NCBI RefSeq assembly: GCF_900182985.1
Contig: NZ_FXUY01000001.1
Coordinates: 4,154,001 to 4,218,000 of the forward strand
Source: Pseudomonas helmanticensis
Lineage (GTDB): Bacteria > Pseudomonadota > Gammaproteobacteria > Pseudomonadales > Pseudomonadaceae
Reading direction: 5' to 3'
Length of the DNA: 64,000 bases
The translations under genes were made by a program, and so were the position numbers. The notes under the pieces are model-generated. The model had not been told where the DNA came from. It searched no databases and was given only the letters and a program-made list of their open reading frames with translations. Shown here piece after piece: positions 53,171-62,954 of the stretch (position 1 is the first letter of the stretch; each line of letters starts with the position of its first letter).

Positions 53171-53200
53171 CTGCCAACTTAAAATAATTAAAAATATACT
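53171..53200 (+). promoter_or_regulatory. Possible mgo promoter
   Basis: CTGCCA (53171-53176) and TATACT (53195-53200) with an 18-bp gap in an AT-rich patch. The -10 is good, the -35 weak, as expected for an activated promoter. Confidence 0.35.
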
Positions 53201-53464
53201 TGTTAAACACTTTCCGCTTGTATTAGCTTTTCCTCGCCGAGTTTGAACTTCGCCATTCATTCCGGCACATGCCCAACGCTTCACCCGCAGTGACTGCGGC
53301 TTTACGGCCGCCAACCCAGAGCGTTGCAGACTGGCACTAGCAACTTTCAGCCATTAGCGCAGGACGTTAACCAGTTGCAGTCTCGACATGAACAAGTCAC
53401 TGCAGCATTGATTGCGTAGTTGAAAGAGCAGTTCCATTTCATATCAATGATAAAGGACATCATG

Positions 53465-54238
53465 ATGCCCATTAAGAACCAACTCGCCCTGAAAAAAGCT
53501 GAACTGAGTGTTCACCCGATCTTTTCCGAGATCACTTCGTTATCGGTATTACGTCGGTTCATGGAGACCCACGTATTTGCGGTATGGGACTTCATGTCGC
53601 TGACCAAGCGTCTGCAGCAGGAACTGACCTGCACCCGCTTGCCCTGGCTACCGCCGCGCGATCCGCATGCCGCCCGGCTGATCAACGAAATCGTCTTGGG
53701 TGAGGAGTCCGACGATCGCTTGGCAGAGGGTCACTACAGCCACTTCGAGTTGTACCTGGATGCCATGCGCGAAATTGGCGCCAGCACCACCGCGGCGGAG
53801 CGCTTTGTCGCCCTGCAGCAGGAAGGCGTGAGTTATGACGTGGCGTTGCAAAGTGTCGACGTTGATCCGGCGGCTGCACAGTTCGTCCGCGACACCTTGC
53901 GCATCGCCCTGCATGCGCCGGGACACAGCGTGGCCGCCGCATTTCTGCACGGTCGCGAGAGCGTGATCCCGACCATGTTCCAGCGCATCCTCGACGATTG
54001 GGGCATCGGCATCGAGCAGGCGCCGACCTTTCGCTATTACCTGGAACGGCACATAGAAGTCGATTCCGAGGATCACGGCCCGGCGGCGGAGCAACTGCTG
54101 GAGCGTCTGGTCGACGGCGACCCGCAACGCGAGGCCGAGGTCTACGCCAGCGCCATCGCTGCCGTCGAAAGCCGCATTGCCTTGTGGGACGGCCTGCGCC
54201 TGAGCATGCGCGAACCGTTGGCCGAGGTGGCCCAATGA
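53465..54238 (+). CDS. mgoB: MgoB/PvfA, haem-oxygenase-like (DUF3050) protein
   Basis: 257 residues from the ATG at 53465 with AAGGA seven bases upstream; an adjacent ATG at 53462 and a TTG at 53420 are alternatives. It is a helical protein of the DUF3050/haem-oxygenase-like superfamily ([66 protein letters not shown]). His and Glu residues ([30 protein letters not shown]) are spaced as in diiron haem-oxygenase-like oxidases. First gene of mgoBCAD (pvfABCD), the operon that makes diazeniumdiolate/pyrazine-N-oxide type signals in plant- and insect-associated Pseudomonas. Its product probably takes part in N-oxidation. Confidence 0.88.
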   Translation: MPIKNQLALKKAELSVHPIFSEITSLSVLRRFMETHVFAVWDFMSLTKRLQQELTCTRLPWLPPRDPHAARLINEIVLGEESDDRLAEGHYSHFELYLDAMREIGASTTAAERFVALQQEGVSYDVALQSVDVDPAAAQFVRDTLRIALHAPGHSVAAAFLHGRESVIPTMFQRILDDWGIGIEQAPTFRYYLERHIEVDSEDHGPAAEQLLERLVDGDPQREAEVYASAIAAVESRIALWDGLRLSMREPLAEVAQ

Positions 54239-55164
54239 ACGCCGCCGACTATCAATCTTTCGCGGATGTCTGGGAGAGTCGCGCAACCATTCGCACCCGT
54301 CCTCGACGTGTGCTGGAGGACGACGAGCGCCTGATCTATCCACTCAGTCGCCAACCGCTGGTGCTCAGCGAAACCTTTCTGCGCGAATGCCCGCAACAAC
54401 GTGATTTCGCCCTGGTGCAGACGCTGTACAAGTTCATCAACGATGTGGTGATTTTCGAAACGGAAATCGTCGACAAGACCGCTCGCAGCATCGCCAAGAA
54501 TCGCTTCGCCGTGGCCTTCCCGTTCGCCTGTCGCTACGACGCCATGACCGTGGTGGTCGACGAGGATTACCACGCGCTGGTGGCCATGGATTTCATGCAG
54601 CAGACGGTCGCGATGACCGGCATCGAGCCGATCCGCTTGCCCGACGAAATCGAACTGAGCCGGGCAATCCCCGCCGCCGTGGCGCTGGCACCGGAGCACT
54701 TGCGCAGTGCCGTGGAATTGATTTGCGTGGCCATCGCCGAGAACACCGTGACCGGCGATGTCGCGGCGTTCGCCCGCGATGACACGGTCAAACCGTCGAT
54801 CAAAGGCCTGATGGCCGACCACCTGCTCGACGAAGGTCGCCACTCCAGTTTCTGGGCGCGGATGGTGCGCATCTATTGGCACACGGCCAGCGACGCGGAT
54901 CGCGCGACCATTGCGCAGATCCTGCCGGTGTTCATCGGCCATTACCTGACCAACGACATCCAGAAAACCTTCGATCTGCGCCTGATCGACGCCTTGCCGG
55001 TCAGCGCCGCGACGCGTCGCGCGCTGCAGGACGAAATGACCGGGCTGGCCTTTCCGATCAATCGCCATCACCCGCTGGTGGGCAACATCGTGAAGTTCTT
55101 TCACAACAGCTCGCTGCTCGACACACCGTGCGTGCAGCACGCCCTGCGCGACTACCTGGTTTGA
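54235..55164 (+). CDS. mgoC: MgoC/PvfB, AurF-like diiron N-oxygenase
   Basis: 309 residues; the ATG overlaps the mgoB stop (ATGA). Ligands of an AurF-type diiron centre are visible: FETEIVD, VDEDYHA (ExxH), IAENTVTGD and HLLDEGRHS (HxxxExxH). The family oxidises amines to hydroxylamine, nitroso or nitro groups using O2. In the mgo/pvf pathway it is thought to act on an amino acid or its carrier-bound form on the way to leudiazen/valdiazen-like products and dihydropyrazine N-oxides. Soluble, no signal peptide. Thirteen bases precede the NRPS gene. Confidence 0.92.
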   Translation: MNAADYQSFADVWESRATIRTRPRRVLEDDERLIYPLSRQPLVLSETFLRECPQQRDFALVQTLYKFINDVVIFETEIVDKTARSIAKNRFAVAFPFACRYDAMTVVVDEDYHALVAMDFMQQTVAMTGIEPIRLPDEIELSRAIPAAVALAPEHLRSAVELICVAIAENTVTGDVAAFARDDTVKPSIKGLMADHLLDEGRHSSFWARMVRIYWHTASDADRATIAQILPVFIGHYLTNDIQKTFDLRLIDALPVSAATRRALQDEMTGLAFPINRHHPLVGNIVKFFHNSSLLDTPCVQHALRDYLV

Positions 55165-55177
55165 TGAGGAGGCCGAC

Positions 55178-58100
55178 ATGAAACGTCTCGACATTTTGCT
55201 GATTGGCACCAGCCGGGCCATGACCGACCTGGCGCAGGAACTGGAACAACACGGGCATACATTGACGCGCAGTGGCGCGGCGCAATCGACGGTGAATCTG
55301 ATCATCGACGACGGCTTCATCGGCGCCGGTGATTTCTGCGCCATCCCCCACCTGCATCTGCGTCTGGGTGTCGGTGCACCGAGCCTTGCGGGTTTGCCCT
55401 CGCTCGACCTGCTGTGCTTTCTCGGCTCGTCACTGATCAGTCGCGTACCGATTGGCGATGAGCCGTCCGGCAACGGCCAGGCGTTGCGCCAGCGGGTACT
55501 GACGCAGGTGGTGGACGAAGTGGCGTTGCTGGTCAGCCGCTTTTCCCGCGACGCGGAATATTTTCAGCAGGCCGCGTCGATGCGGGTGCCGGATTTCGAA
55601 CGCATGGAAAACCTGCTGTTTCTCGACAGTCTGGCTTACGTCCACCGTTGCAATGACACAGCGAATGAGCGGCTGTTGGAACAGGCGCAAATCCCGCTGA
55701 TCGAGCGTCTGCAGCAGAGCTTCATTCAGCATGCCGAACGCTCGGCGCTGCACCTCGCCGAGCAGTCGATCAGCTACCGCCAACTGCACACCCACAGCCG
55801 CGCCATCCAACAGCGATTGCTGCCGTTGCTGGAGCAATATCCGCAGCCGTGGGTGGTCGGCATCTGCCTGCCGAAAAGCCCTGAGTTGTTTGCTGCGATT
55901 GTGGCGATTCTCGGCAGCGGTGCGGTGTACCTGCCGCTGGAACCCAGCCATCCATTGCAGCGCCAGCAATACATCCTGCAGAACGCTGGCGCGCTACTGT
56001 TGCTGCACGATGGCGTGCATCCGCTCAGCACAACGATGGCGGGGCTGGACGTCAGTGGCATCGACAGCGCTGCGGCAGATCTCAACCAGCCGTTGCTGCG
56101 CCAACGCCCAGAGCTCGATGCGCCGTGCATGGCGCTCTATACCTCAGGCACCACCGGGCATCCCAAAGGCGTCTTGCTCAGTCAGGCCAACCTTGCCCAT
56201 TTCACCGCGTGGTACGCCGACTACGTGCAGCTGCGCGCCGAGAGCCGGGTGCTGCAATTCTCCTCGCTGAGTTTCGACTCGTCGCTGATCGACATCTTTC
56301 CGAGCCTGCTCGCAGGTGCCGAACTGGTGGTGCCCGATGACACGCAACGACGCGATCCGCTGCATCTGGTGGCGCTGATCCGCCGGCGACAATTGAGCCA
56401 CGCCTTCCTGCCGCCGGCGCTGTTGAGCATCCTGCCGCTGGAGCAACTGCAAGGCGTCCAAGTGATGACTGGCGGCGATGTCTGCGAGCCGTTTGTCATC
56501 GAGCAACTGACCCGCCAGGGCACCCTGCACAATCTCTACGGCCCGACCGAAGCCACGGTGCTGATCACCGCGCGGCAACTGCAACCGGGTGACAGCAACC
56601 GCAGCCTCGGCGCGCCCATCGCCAACAGCCAGGTGCTGATTCTCGATGACGATTTGCAGCCAGTGGCGGAGCAAACCGTCGGCGAGTTGTTCATCGTCGG
56701 CCCCGGTGTCTGCCTCGGCTATCTGAACAACCCGCAGCAGACCGCCGAACGTTATCTGACCCTGCAACTGCCGGATGGCCAAACGCTGCGCGCCTACCGC
56801 AGCGGTGACATGGCCAAATGGGGCGAGCATGGCATTGAGCTGTGCGGGCGGCGCGACAATCAGGTGAAGATTCGCGGTTTCCGGGTCGAGCCGGAAGAGA
56901 TCGAACGCTGCCTGCGCGAGAGCCAGCAGTACCGGCAAGTGGCGGTGGTGATCGACAGTCAGCGGCGGATTCTGGCGTTCCTCGCCCAACCGCAAGCAGG
57001 CACTGCCCGCGATGCACTGAAAGCTCACGCCCAGCAATTTCTACCGGACTACATGCAACCGGTGGCGTGGACCGAGCTGGCCGGCATGCCCTTCGCCAGC
57101 AACGGTAAAGTCGACCGCAAAGCCTTGCTGGAACTGCCAGTGAGCGTGCAGGACAACGGCCCGAAGTGCCTGCCGGCCAATGCCGACGAAGCACTGCTGC
57201 TGGAGATCTGGGCCGAGTTGCTGGAGCTGCCGGGCAGCGACATTTCTACCGACGAAAGCTTCTTCAATCTCGGCGGCCATTCGATTCTGTTATCGCGGAT
57301 GTTGCTGCGTTTGCGAGAGGAGTTCGGCCGCAGCATCTCGATCAATCGCTTCATCGAGCTGCCGACCATCATCAAGCTCGCGACTCTGGTTCGCGGCACT
57401 GACGACAGCGCCGTGCTCAGCGCCCAGGCCATGGCCGACGCCGAGCGCACGCTGGATATCGAGCCGCTGCCGATCAATTGCATGGGCGATGTGCACAGGG
57501 TGATCGTCACCGGTGCCAACAGTTTTGTCGGCGTCCACATCGTCGAGGCGCTGCTCGGTTGGGGCGCCAGCGAAGTGGCGTGTCTGGTGCGTGATGGCGG
57601 GGGGCAAACGGCGGCGCAACGGTTTGCTCAGTCACTGCGGGAAAATCGTCTGGAGCATCTGGACCTGAGTCGGGTGCGGGTTTACGCGGCAGACATTACC
57701 CGTCCGCAACTGGGCCTGAATGACGAAGATTACCAACGCCTCGATCGCGAGTTCGGCGCACTGGTGCACAACGCCGCGAACGTCAATCACGTACTCGATT
57801 ACGAGTCGCTGGCGGCAGACAACGTCGAGCCGATTTTCGCTTTGCTGCGGCTGTGTGAAGGGCAAAGCAAAAAGGTCTTCAATTTTGTCTCGACGCTGTC
57901 GGCGTCAAGCACGGTCGATGACGCGGGGCGGGTGTTGGAATTGCCGGCCGCGCCCACCCCGCCGATCTACATTCGCAACGGCTACAACCTGTCGAAATGG
58001 GTTGGCGAACGCATCCTCGAACGGGCGCGGGAGCGTGGTGTGCGGGTCAATCTGTATCGTCCCGGCAACATCAGTTTCAACAGTCTGAGCGGCGTCTGCC

Positions 58101-58570
58101 AACCGCACAAAAACCGTTTGATGCTGATGCTCAAGGGTTCGATTCAGCTCGGCCAGGTGCCGGCGTTCGCGCTGAATTTCGACCTGATGCCGGTGGACTT
58201 TCTCGCCCGCTTCATTGCCTTCCACGCCAGCCGTTATTCGGCCGAACGTGCGGTGTTCAACCTGCACAACCCCGAGCCGCTGAGCTGGGACGCCTACGTC
58301 GCTTCGTTCCGCGAAACCGGCAGCGAGTTCGCGCTGGTCAGCGTCGCCGACTGGCAGCAGCAACTGGGCCGCGTCGATGCCGACAACGCGCTGTTCGGCG
58401 TACTCGGCTTCTACCTCAACGGTTTTGAAGAAGACATCGGCGACATCTCGCTGATCGGCCACGCCAACGCCGAGGCCGGCGTGCAGCAGATGGGCGCGCA
58501 CTACCCGCAGAAATCCCCGGCGCTGCTGCGTCGCGGCTGCGACTACCTGAAAGAAATCAACTTCATCTAG
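55178..58570 (+). CDS. mgoA: MgoA/PvfC, NRPS with A-T-reductase domains
   Basis: 1130 residues, with GAGGAGG before the ATG. An unusual 170-residue N-terminal part has no condensation motif. The adenylation domain shows LYTSGTTGHPKGV (A3, about 318), NLYGPTEAT (A5, about 451), YRSGDMAKW (A7, about 540) and NGKVDRK (A10, about 642). The carrier domain has LGGHSI with S702 for phosphopantetheine. The C-terminal thioester reductase has VTGANSFVG (776-784) and Y936xxxK940, so the amino acid is released as an aldehyde. Single-module A-T-R layout matches MgoA (leucine-type, P. syringae) and PvfC (valine-type, P. entomophila). The exact substrate code was not derived here. Confidence 0.94.
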   Translation: MKRLDILLIGTSRAMTDLAQELEQHGHTLTRSGAAQSTVNLIIDDGFIGAGDFCAIPHLHLRLGVGAPSLAGLPSLDLLCFLGSSLISRVPIGDEPSGNGQALRQRVLTQVVDEVALLVSRFSRDAEYFQQAASMRVPDFERMENLLFLDSLAYVHRCNDTANERLLEQAQIPLIERLQQSFIQHAERSALHLAEQSISYRQLHTHSRAIQQRLLPLLEQYPQPWVVGICLPKSPELFAAIVAILGSGAVYLPLEPSHPLQRQQYILQNAGALLLLHDGVHPLSTTMAGLDVSGIDSAAADLNQPLLRQRPELDAPCMALYTSGTTGHPKGVLLSQANLAHFTAWYADYVQLRAESRVLQFSSLSFDSSLIDIFPSLLAGAELVVPDDTQRRDPLHLVALIRRRQLSHAFLPPALLSILPLEQLQGVQVMTGGDVCEPFVIEQLTRQGTLHNLYGPTEATVLITARQLQPGDSNRSLGAPIANSQVLILDDDLQPVAEQTVGELFIVGPGVCLGYLNNPQQTAERYLTLQLPDGQTLRAYRSGDMAKWGEHGIELCGRRDNQVKIRGFRVEPEEIERCLRESQQYRQVAVVIDSQRRILAFLAQPQAGTARDALKAHAQQFLPDYMQPVAWTELAGMPFASNGKVDRKALLELPVSVQDNGPKCLPANADEALLLEIWAELLELPGSDISTDESFFNLGGHSILLSRMLLRLREEFGRSISINRFIELPTIIKLATLVRGTDDSAVLSAQAMADAERTLDIEPLPINCMGDVHRVIVTGANSFVGVHIVEALLGWGASEVACLVRDGGGQTAAQRFAQSLRENRLEHLDLSRVRVYAADITRPQLGLNDEDYQRLDREFGALVHNAANVNHVLDYESLAADNVEPIFALLRLCEGQSKKVFNFVSTLSASSTVDDAGRVLELPAAPTPPIYIRNGYNLSKWVGERILERARERGVRVNLYRPGNISFNSLSGVCQPHKNRLMLMLKGSIQLGQVPAFALNFDLMPVDFLARFIAFHASRYSAERAVFNLHNPEPLSWDAYVASFRETGSEFALVSVADWQQQLGRVDADNALFGVLGFYLNGFEEDIGDISLIGHANAEAGVQQMGAHYPQKSPALLRRGCDYLKEINFI

Positions 58571-58592
58571 TTCATCAAAAAGGAGCAACACC

Positions 58593-59060
58593 ATGAGCAC
58601 TCTGCAACCCGACACCCTGATCAAAAACCCGCACGGCTGCCACGTTGTATCGTCGGTGGAAGTGCCGACAGACGCGGCGCAAGTCTGGGCGGTGGTCGGC
58701 AACTTCGGCGGTTTCGATCGCTTTATTCCGGCGCTGTCGCACATCGAATTGATTGGCGAAGGCGTGTCTTCGCTGCGCAAGAAATGCTTCAAGGACGGCA
58801 ACGTCGTAGTCGAGCAACTGAACTCCCGCGATGAGCAGGCACGCAGCATGACCTGGACGACGATTTACAACACATTGGGGGTGGCGAATCTGTGGGCGGC
58901 GATGAATGTGGAAGCGTTGGGCGAAGGGAAATCCCGGGCGACGTGGACGATCATTGCCGAGCCGGCCTCGGGCGGCGAAGAAGCGCTGCCGGGGTTCAAG
59001 GAGTTTGTGCAGGGGTTTGCGGATGATGCGATGGGGAATGTATTGAAGCTGTTTGTTTAA
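58593..59060 (+). CDS. mgoD: MgoD/PvfD, SRPBCC (polyketide-cyclase-like) protein
   Basis: 155 residues, strong AAAAAGGAG before the ATG, 22 nt after mgoA. The sequence (VVSSVEVPTDAAQVWAVVGNFGGFDRFIPALSHIELIGEG) is the START/SRPBCC helix-grip fold, as in polyketide cyclase/dehydrase family proteins. It encloses hydrophobic ligands in the cytoplasm. It is the last gene of the mgo operon and probably handles the reactive aldehyde or cyclised intermediate; the step has not been assigned here from sequence. A REP pair follows the stop. Confidence 0.9.
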   Translation: MSTLQPDTLIKNPHGCHVVSSVEVPTDAAQVWAVVGNFGGFDRFIPALSHIELIGEGVSSLRKKCFKDGNVVVEQLNSRDEQARSMTWTTIYNTLGVANLWAAMNVEALGEGKSRATWTIIAEPASGGEEALPGFKEFVQGFADDAMGNVLKLFV

Positions 59061-59090
59061 GGCTTCGGCTTTGCGGTGATTGTCAGACCG

Positions 59091-59158
59091 CTTTCGCGAG
59101 CAGGCTCGCTCCCACAGGGAAATACATTCCAAATGTGGGAGCGAGCCTGCTCGCGAAG
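59091..59158. repeat. REP pair after mgoD
   Basis: TCGCGAGCAGGCTCGCTCCC with CACA on the left is mirrored exactly on the right with an approximately 17-bp centre. Same family as 17124-17192. It lies between the stops of the convergent mgoD and chemoreceptor genes. Confidence 0.85.
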
Positions 59159-59171
59159 AACGATAACGCGG

Positions 59172-61052
59172 TCAGATCTTGAAGCTGTCGACCAGTTGCT
59201 TCAGGCGGTTGGCCTGCTGTGACAACGCATCACAATCCTTCAACGTTTCATTGAGGTTGGCCACGCTCTGCTGGTTCAGCAGGTTGATCTGGTTAACGTC
59301 GACGTTGAGGGTTTCCACCACGGCGGTCTGCTCTTCAGTGGCCGCTGCCACCGACTGGTTCATGCCGTCGATTTCGCCGATGCGCTGAGTCACGCTGACC
59401 AGACGCAAACCGGCCTGATTGGCTACTTCCACGCTCTGCTCGCTGGAGGCCTGACTGGCGTTCATGGTGGTCACCGCTTCGCGCGAACCGATCTGCAGCG
59501 AGGTGATCATCTTGTGGATCTCTTCCGCCGACTCCTGAGTGCGATGGGCAAGGTTACGCACCTCGTCCGCCACCACCGCAAACCCACGCCCGGCTTCACC
59601 AGCACGCGCCGCTTCGATCGCGGCGTTGAGCGCGAGCAGGTTGGTTTGCTGCGAGATACCTTTGATCACATCGAGGATGTGACCGATGTTGTCGGTGCTC
59701 GCGTTCAGGGTTTCGATCTGGGTGCACGACAGGCTGATCTTTTGCGACAGCTCGGTCATTGCCTGGATGGTTTGCTCAACCACCTGACGACCGTCATCAG
59801 CCTGCTCGCTCGCGCCGCTGGCATGCTGCGAAGCATCGGCAGCATTGCGCGCAATTTCCTGAGTGGCAGCGCCCAGTTCGTTGATCGCTGCCGCGACGCT
59901 GTTGGTGCGCGCGCTTTGCTCGTCAGAGCCGACGATCGAGGCGTTGGACGAAGCCATCACCCGCTGCGACAAGTCATGCACATGACGGGTCGCCGAGGAC
60001 ACTTCGGAAATCGAGGCGTGAATCCGCTCTACGAATTGGTTGAATGCGCTGCCCAGTTCGCCGAATTCGTCTTTGCTCTCGACCACCAGGCGACGGGTCA
60101 GATCGCCTTCGCCCTGTGCGATGTCCTGCATTGCGCGGCCCATGGTGGTCAGCGGACGCATCAAGACGTTGATCAACAGGCTCAGCAGCAGCGCGATGGC
60201 CGCCACGGCGACAAACATCGCGATCAACGCCGACGTACGGAATTGGCTGAGTGCAGCGTAGGCTTTGTCTCTGTCGATCGACAGACCGATGTACCACTGC
60301 GCATTCGGCAGGTCGCTGACCGGAGTAAACGAGAGGATTCGTTCCTGGCCGTTGAGCACCACGTTCTGGTTGCCCTTCTCGATGCGCACGCTGGAGTTCG
60401 GGTAGATGTCTTTCAGGTTCTTCATCACCTGATCCTTGTCCGGGCTGACGATCACTTGACCGTCGCCGCTGACCAGGAACGCGTGGCCGAGGCCACCGAA
60501 GTCCACCGAGTTGATGATCTTCACCAGGGTTTCCAGGCTCAGGTCACCACCGACGACGCCGAGCAGCTCGCCGTTCTTTTTCACCGGCATGGCGATGGTC
60601 ACCACCAAACCGCCGACAGCTGCCATGTATGGCGGCGTCAGCATGGTTTTGTCGGCGGCCACCGCTTGCTTGTACCAAGGGCGCTGACGTGGGTCGTAAC
60701 CGTCCGGCATCTTCGCGTCAGGACGCTGGGTGAACACGCCGTTGGCCTGGCCAACGTAGGTGAACTGGAAGTTCGAGGTGAACGCCGGCTGGTCGACCAG
60801 ACCCGGGAAGTCCGCGTCCTTGCCCTGGTGAGCGACGTTCTGCGCGAGGTTTTCCAACACCAGAATCCGTCCGCTCATCCAGTTCTGCACGCTGCTGGCG
60901 GTCAGATCGCCGGCCTGCTGTACGGAGGACTGAAGGTTCTGGCGAATGGTGTTTCGCTGCAGATAGTCGTTGTAGAGGGTGAACAGCGCGAACGCCAGGA
61001 CCACGACGCCCGAGGCGGCCAACAGAATTTTATGGCTGAACTTGAGATTCAT
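59172..61052 (-). CDS. Methyl-accepting chemotaxis protein with dCache_1 amino-acid sensor
   Basis: 626 residues from the ATG at 61050-61052 with AAGAAG upstream; the longer in-frame ATG (61163) would add 37 non-membrane residues before helix 1. Helices at about 9-28 and 280-305 bound a periplasmic double-Cache domain. Y119, R124, W126, Y142 and D170 reproduce the spacing of the PctA-type amino-acid motif (within one residue), so amino acids are the likely ligands. A HAMP domain and signalling tip ([25 protein letters not shown]) follow. There is no C-terminal CheR/CheB tether pentapeptide. Divergent from the fecI-like gene. Confidence 0.92.
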   Translation of the reverse strand: MNLKFSHKILLAASGVVVLAFALFTLYNDYLQRNTIRQNLQSSVQQAGDLTASSVQNWMSGRILVLENLAQNVAHQGKDADFPGLVDQPAFTSNFQFTYVGQANGVFTQRPDAKMPDGYDPRQRPWYKQAVAADKTMLTPPYMAAVGGLVVTIAMPVKKNGELLGVVGGDLSLETLVKIINSVDFGGLGHAFLVSGDGQVIVSPDKDQVMKNLKDIYPNSSVRIEKGNQNVVLNGQERILSFTPVSDLPNAQWYIGLSIDRDKAYAALSQFRTSALIAMFVAVAAIALLLSLLINVLMRPLTTMGRAMQDIAQGEGDLTRRLVVESKDEFGELGSAFNQFVERIHASISEVSSATRHVHDLSQRVMASSNASIVGSDEQSARTNSVAAAINELGAATQEIARNAADASQHASGASEQADDGRQVVEQTIQAMTELSQKISLSCTQIETLNASTDNIGHILDVIKGISQQTNLLALNAAIEAARAGEAGRGFAVVADEVRNLAHRTQESAEEIHKMITSLQIGSREAVTTMNASQASSEQSVEVANQAGLRLVSVTQRIGEIDGMNQSVAAATEEQTAVVETLNVDVNQINLLNQQSVANLNETLKDCDALSQQANRLKQLVDSFKI

Positions 61053-61364
61053 TTCATGGGACTTCTTATGCCAAAAGTGGGGATGCGTTCCGGTTGCAAC
61101 ATTCCATGTACAGCGCAGGCAGCGTTCTTCTGGCCGCTCTACTTTGGTGCACGCATGTCTCACCAGTCTGTCGGCACGTGTCGGAGAAATCTTAGGGTCG
61201 AACGGGAAATGGATGGAATTAGTGCCGGATTCCCGCCGAACGGCGTGCCAGAGCGGCTGCGACAGAAATTTTCAGGGTTGATGTTCGAGCGGCAGTTGCA
61301 AATTATCCAACCCTTGCTGACAATGCGACTAATTATCATTTGTGACGTCCGGGCTGTCGCGTTC
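61053..61364. promoter_or_regulatory. Intergenic region between chemoreceptor and sigma factor genes
   Basis: 312 bp between divergent starts. It includes the chemoreceptor 5' region on the left and a Fur-box-like sequence (61319-61337) just before the sigma factor gene. I see nothing else. Confidence 0.6.
61319..61337 (+). promoter_or_regulatory. Fur-box-like sequence
   Basis: GACAATGCGACTAATTATC agrees with the 19-bp Fur consensus GATAATGATAATCATTATC at 14 positions. It lies 28 bp before the sigma factor start, so iron-dependent repression is likely. Confidence 0.6.
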
Positions 61365-61865
61365 ATGTCCTCACCTGAGTTTGCCGTACAGGCGCTTTAC
61401 AGTAGTCACCATGGCTGGCTCAACGCTTGGCTGCGCGCACGGCTGGGCAACGCCGCAGATGCAGCGGATCTGGCGCAGGACACTTTCGTCCGCCTGCTGC
61501 AACGTACCGAACGCCTCGAACTCAAAGCACCTCGCGCCTTTCTGCGCACCATTGCTCGCGGGCTGGTGATCGACCACTGGCGTCGTGAGGAAATCGAACG
61601 CGCCTACCTCGAAGCCATCGCCCACTTGCCTGAAGCCGAAACCCCGAGTGCCGAAGCCCGAGCGCTGGTGATCGAACTGCTGGAAAGCATCGCGCGCATG
61701 CTGGAAGGATTGAAGCCGAAAGTGCGTCAGGCATTTCTCTTGGCGCAGTGCGAAGGTTTGACTCACAAGCAGATTGCCGAAGAAATGGGCCTGTCGCTTC
61801 GCTCAGTGGAACGCTACGTCGCCGATGCGCTGTTTCATTGCTATGTATTGCGGTACGCAAGCTGA
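61365..61865 (+). CDS. FecI-like ECF sigma factor
   Basis: 166 residues from ATG 61365; the ribosome site is weak. Region 2 (HHGWLNAWLRARLGNAADAADLAQDTFVRLLQR) and region 4 (FLLAQCEGLTHKQIAEEMGLSLRSVERYVADALFHCY) are typical of iron-starvation ECF sigmas. Its stop overlaps the FecR-like start by one base (TGATG). It should direct transcription of the TonB receptor when signalled by the FecR-like protein. The arrangement sigma-antisigma-receptor resembles fiuI-fiuR-fiuA. Confidence 0.92.
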   Translation: MSSPEFAVQALYSSHHGWLNAWLRARLGNAADAADLAQDTFVRLLQRTERLELKAPRAFLRTIARGLVIDHWRREEIERAYLEAIAHLPEAETPSAEARALVIELLESIARMLEGLKPKVRQAFLLAQCEGLTHKQIAEEMGLSLRSVERYVADALFHCYVLRYAS

Positions 61866-62866
61866 TGCCGGTGGATAACCTGTCACTTGGCCGACGCGCC
61901 GAGCCCCAGCAGAAAGCGGTCAAGCAGGCCATTCACTGGTTGCTGCGCCTGCGCAACAACCACGGCAATTCGCGCCTCAACCGCCAGTGCGAGCAGTGGC
62001 GCGCCGAGCACCATGAGCACGAACTTGCGTGGCAACGAGTGCAATCGCTGCAAGCCGAGTTGAGCAACAACCTGCGCGCCGTACCGGGTGCGCACGTGGC
62101 GTTGAACACCCTGGAAAATAGCGCGCAAGGCCTGGGACGGCGACAGGCGCTGAAGCTGTTGTCGGGCGCGTTGTTGATGGGCTCTGCCGCGTGGCTGGCC
62201 AAGGACACCTCGGCGTGGCAGCAATGGAGCGCCGATTACGCCACGGCGACCGGTGAGCGGCGCGGCTTTCAGTTGCCCGATGGCACGCGGCTCGAACTCA
62301 ATACCGCCAGTGCCGTGGATCTCGATTACACGGCGCAACAACGACTGATCAAACTGAGCCGTGGCGAAATCATCGTCAGTTGTGGCGGCGCGGATCAAGG
62401 CGCACCGGTTGATCGACCGCTGCGTGTAGAGAACCGTCACGGCACTTATGAGCCGCTCGATGCGCGCTTCATCCTGCGTCAGGAGCACGATTGCACGCGG
62501 CTCAGCGTAACCAGCGGGCGCGTCGCCATTCACGCCGGTGGCACTTCGATTGAAGCGCGCGCCGGGCAAAGTTATCTGATCGACCGGCGTCAGGTGCGGC
62601 CAGCGCCGCAGTTGAATATGGATGCCGGCGCTTGGGTCGACGGCTTGATCGTCACGCGCAATATGCGCCTGGGCGATTTCCTCGCTGAAGTCGGGCGTTA
62701 TCGCCAAGGCTTTCTTACCTGCGCAGCGGAAGTCGCGGACTTGCGCCTGTCCGGCGTGTTCCGCCTGGAGAACACCGACAAACTGCTGGCGGTGCTGCCA
62801 CAGACCTTGCCAGTGCAATTGCGCTATCGCACGCGCTGGTGGGTGACGCTGGAGCGAGTGGCCTGA
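61865..62866 (+). CDS. FecR-like anti-sigma / signal-transfer protein
   Basis: 333 residues. An N-terminal cytoplasmic part (AVKQAIHWLLRLRNNHGNSRLNRQCEQWRAE) is the DUF4880 sigma-binding domain. One membrane helix lies at about 93-112 (LKLLSGALLMGSAAWLA), and the periplasmic FecR domain follows (RRGFQLPDGTRLELNTASAVDLDY). It binds the STN domain of the receptor downstream and controls the partner sigma factor. Translationally coupled to the sigma gene. Confidence 0.92.
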   Translation: MPVDNLSLGRRAEPQQKAVKQAIHWLLRLRNNHGNSRLNRQCEQWRAEHHEHELAWQRVQSLQAELSNNLRAVPGAHVALNTLENSAQGLGRRQALKLLSGALLMGSAAWLAKDTSAWQQWSADYATATGERRGFQLPDGTRLELNTASAVDLDYTAQQRLIKLSRGEIIVSCGGADQGAPVDRPLRVENRHGTYEPLDARFILRQEHDCTRLSVTSGRVAIHAGGTSIEARAGQSYLIDRRQVRPAPQLNMDAGAWVDGLIVTRNMRLGDFLAEVGRYRQGFLTCAAEVADLRLSGVFRLENTDKLLAVLPQTLPVQLRYRTRWWVTLERVA

Positions 62867-62954
62867 AATTATTTTGGCGGGTTTTTGCAGCAAGTCCGGC
62901 TTAGTCAGTAAGCACTTCAACCCAAGCGTTTGCGACTTCCTACGGAAACCTACA

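Larger units (their letters stand above)
52717..53464 (+). promoter_or_regulatory. Long non-coding leader upstream of mgoB
   Basis: 748 bp with no convincing gene. The first 300 bp are GC-rich and contain CGCCGCTC-like inverted segments; from 53020 the sequence turns AT-rich. It contains an AAAGGAG at about 53103 with no start codon after it, an inverted repeat (53123-53147), a possible promoter (53171-53200) and about 260 nt of probable 5' leader. A minus-strand frame at 52736-52945 looks non-coding. Confidence 0.5.

Noticed and set aside
59514..61364. N-terminal extension of the sigma factor frame back to 59514
   Set aside because: The added 617 residues are antisense to the chemoreceptor; the sigma factor motifs begin just after the ATG at 61365 and the Fur box precedes it.
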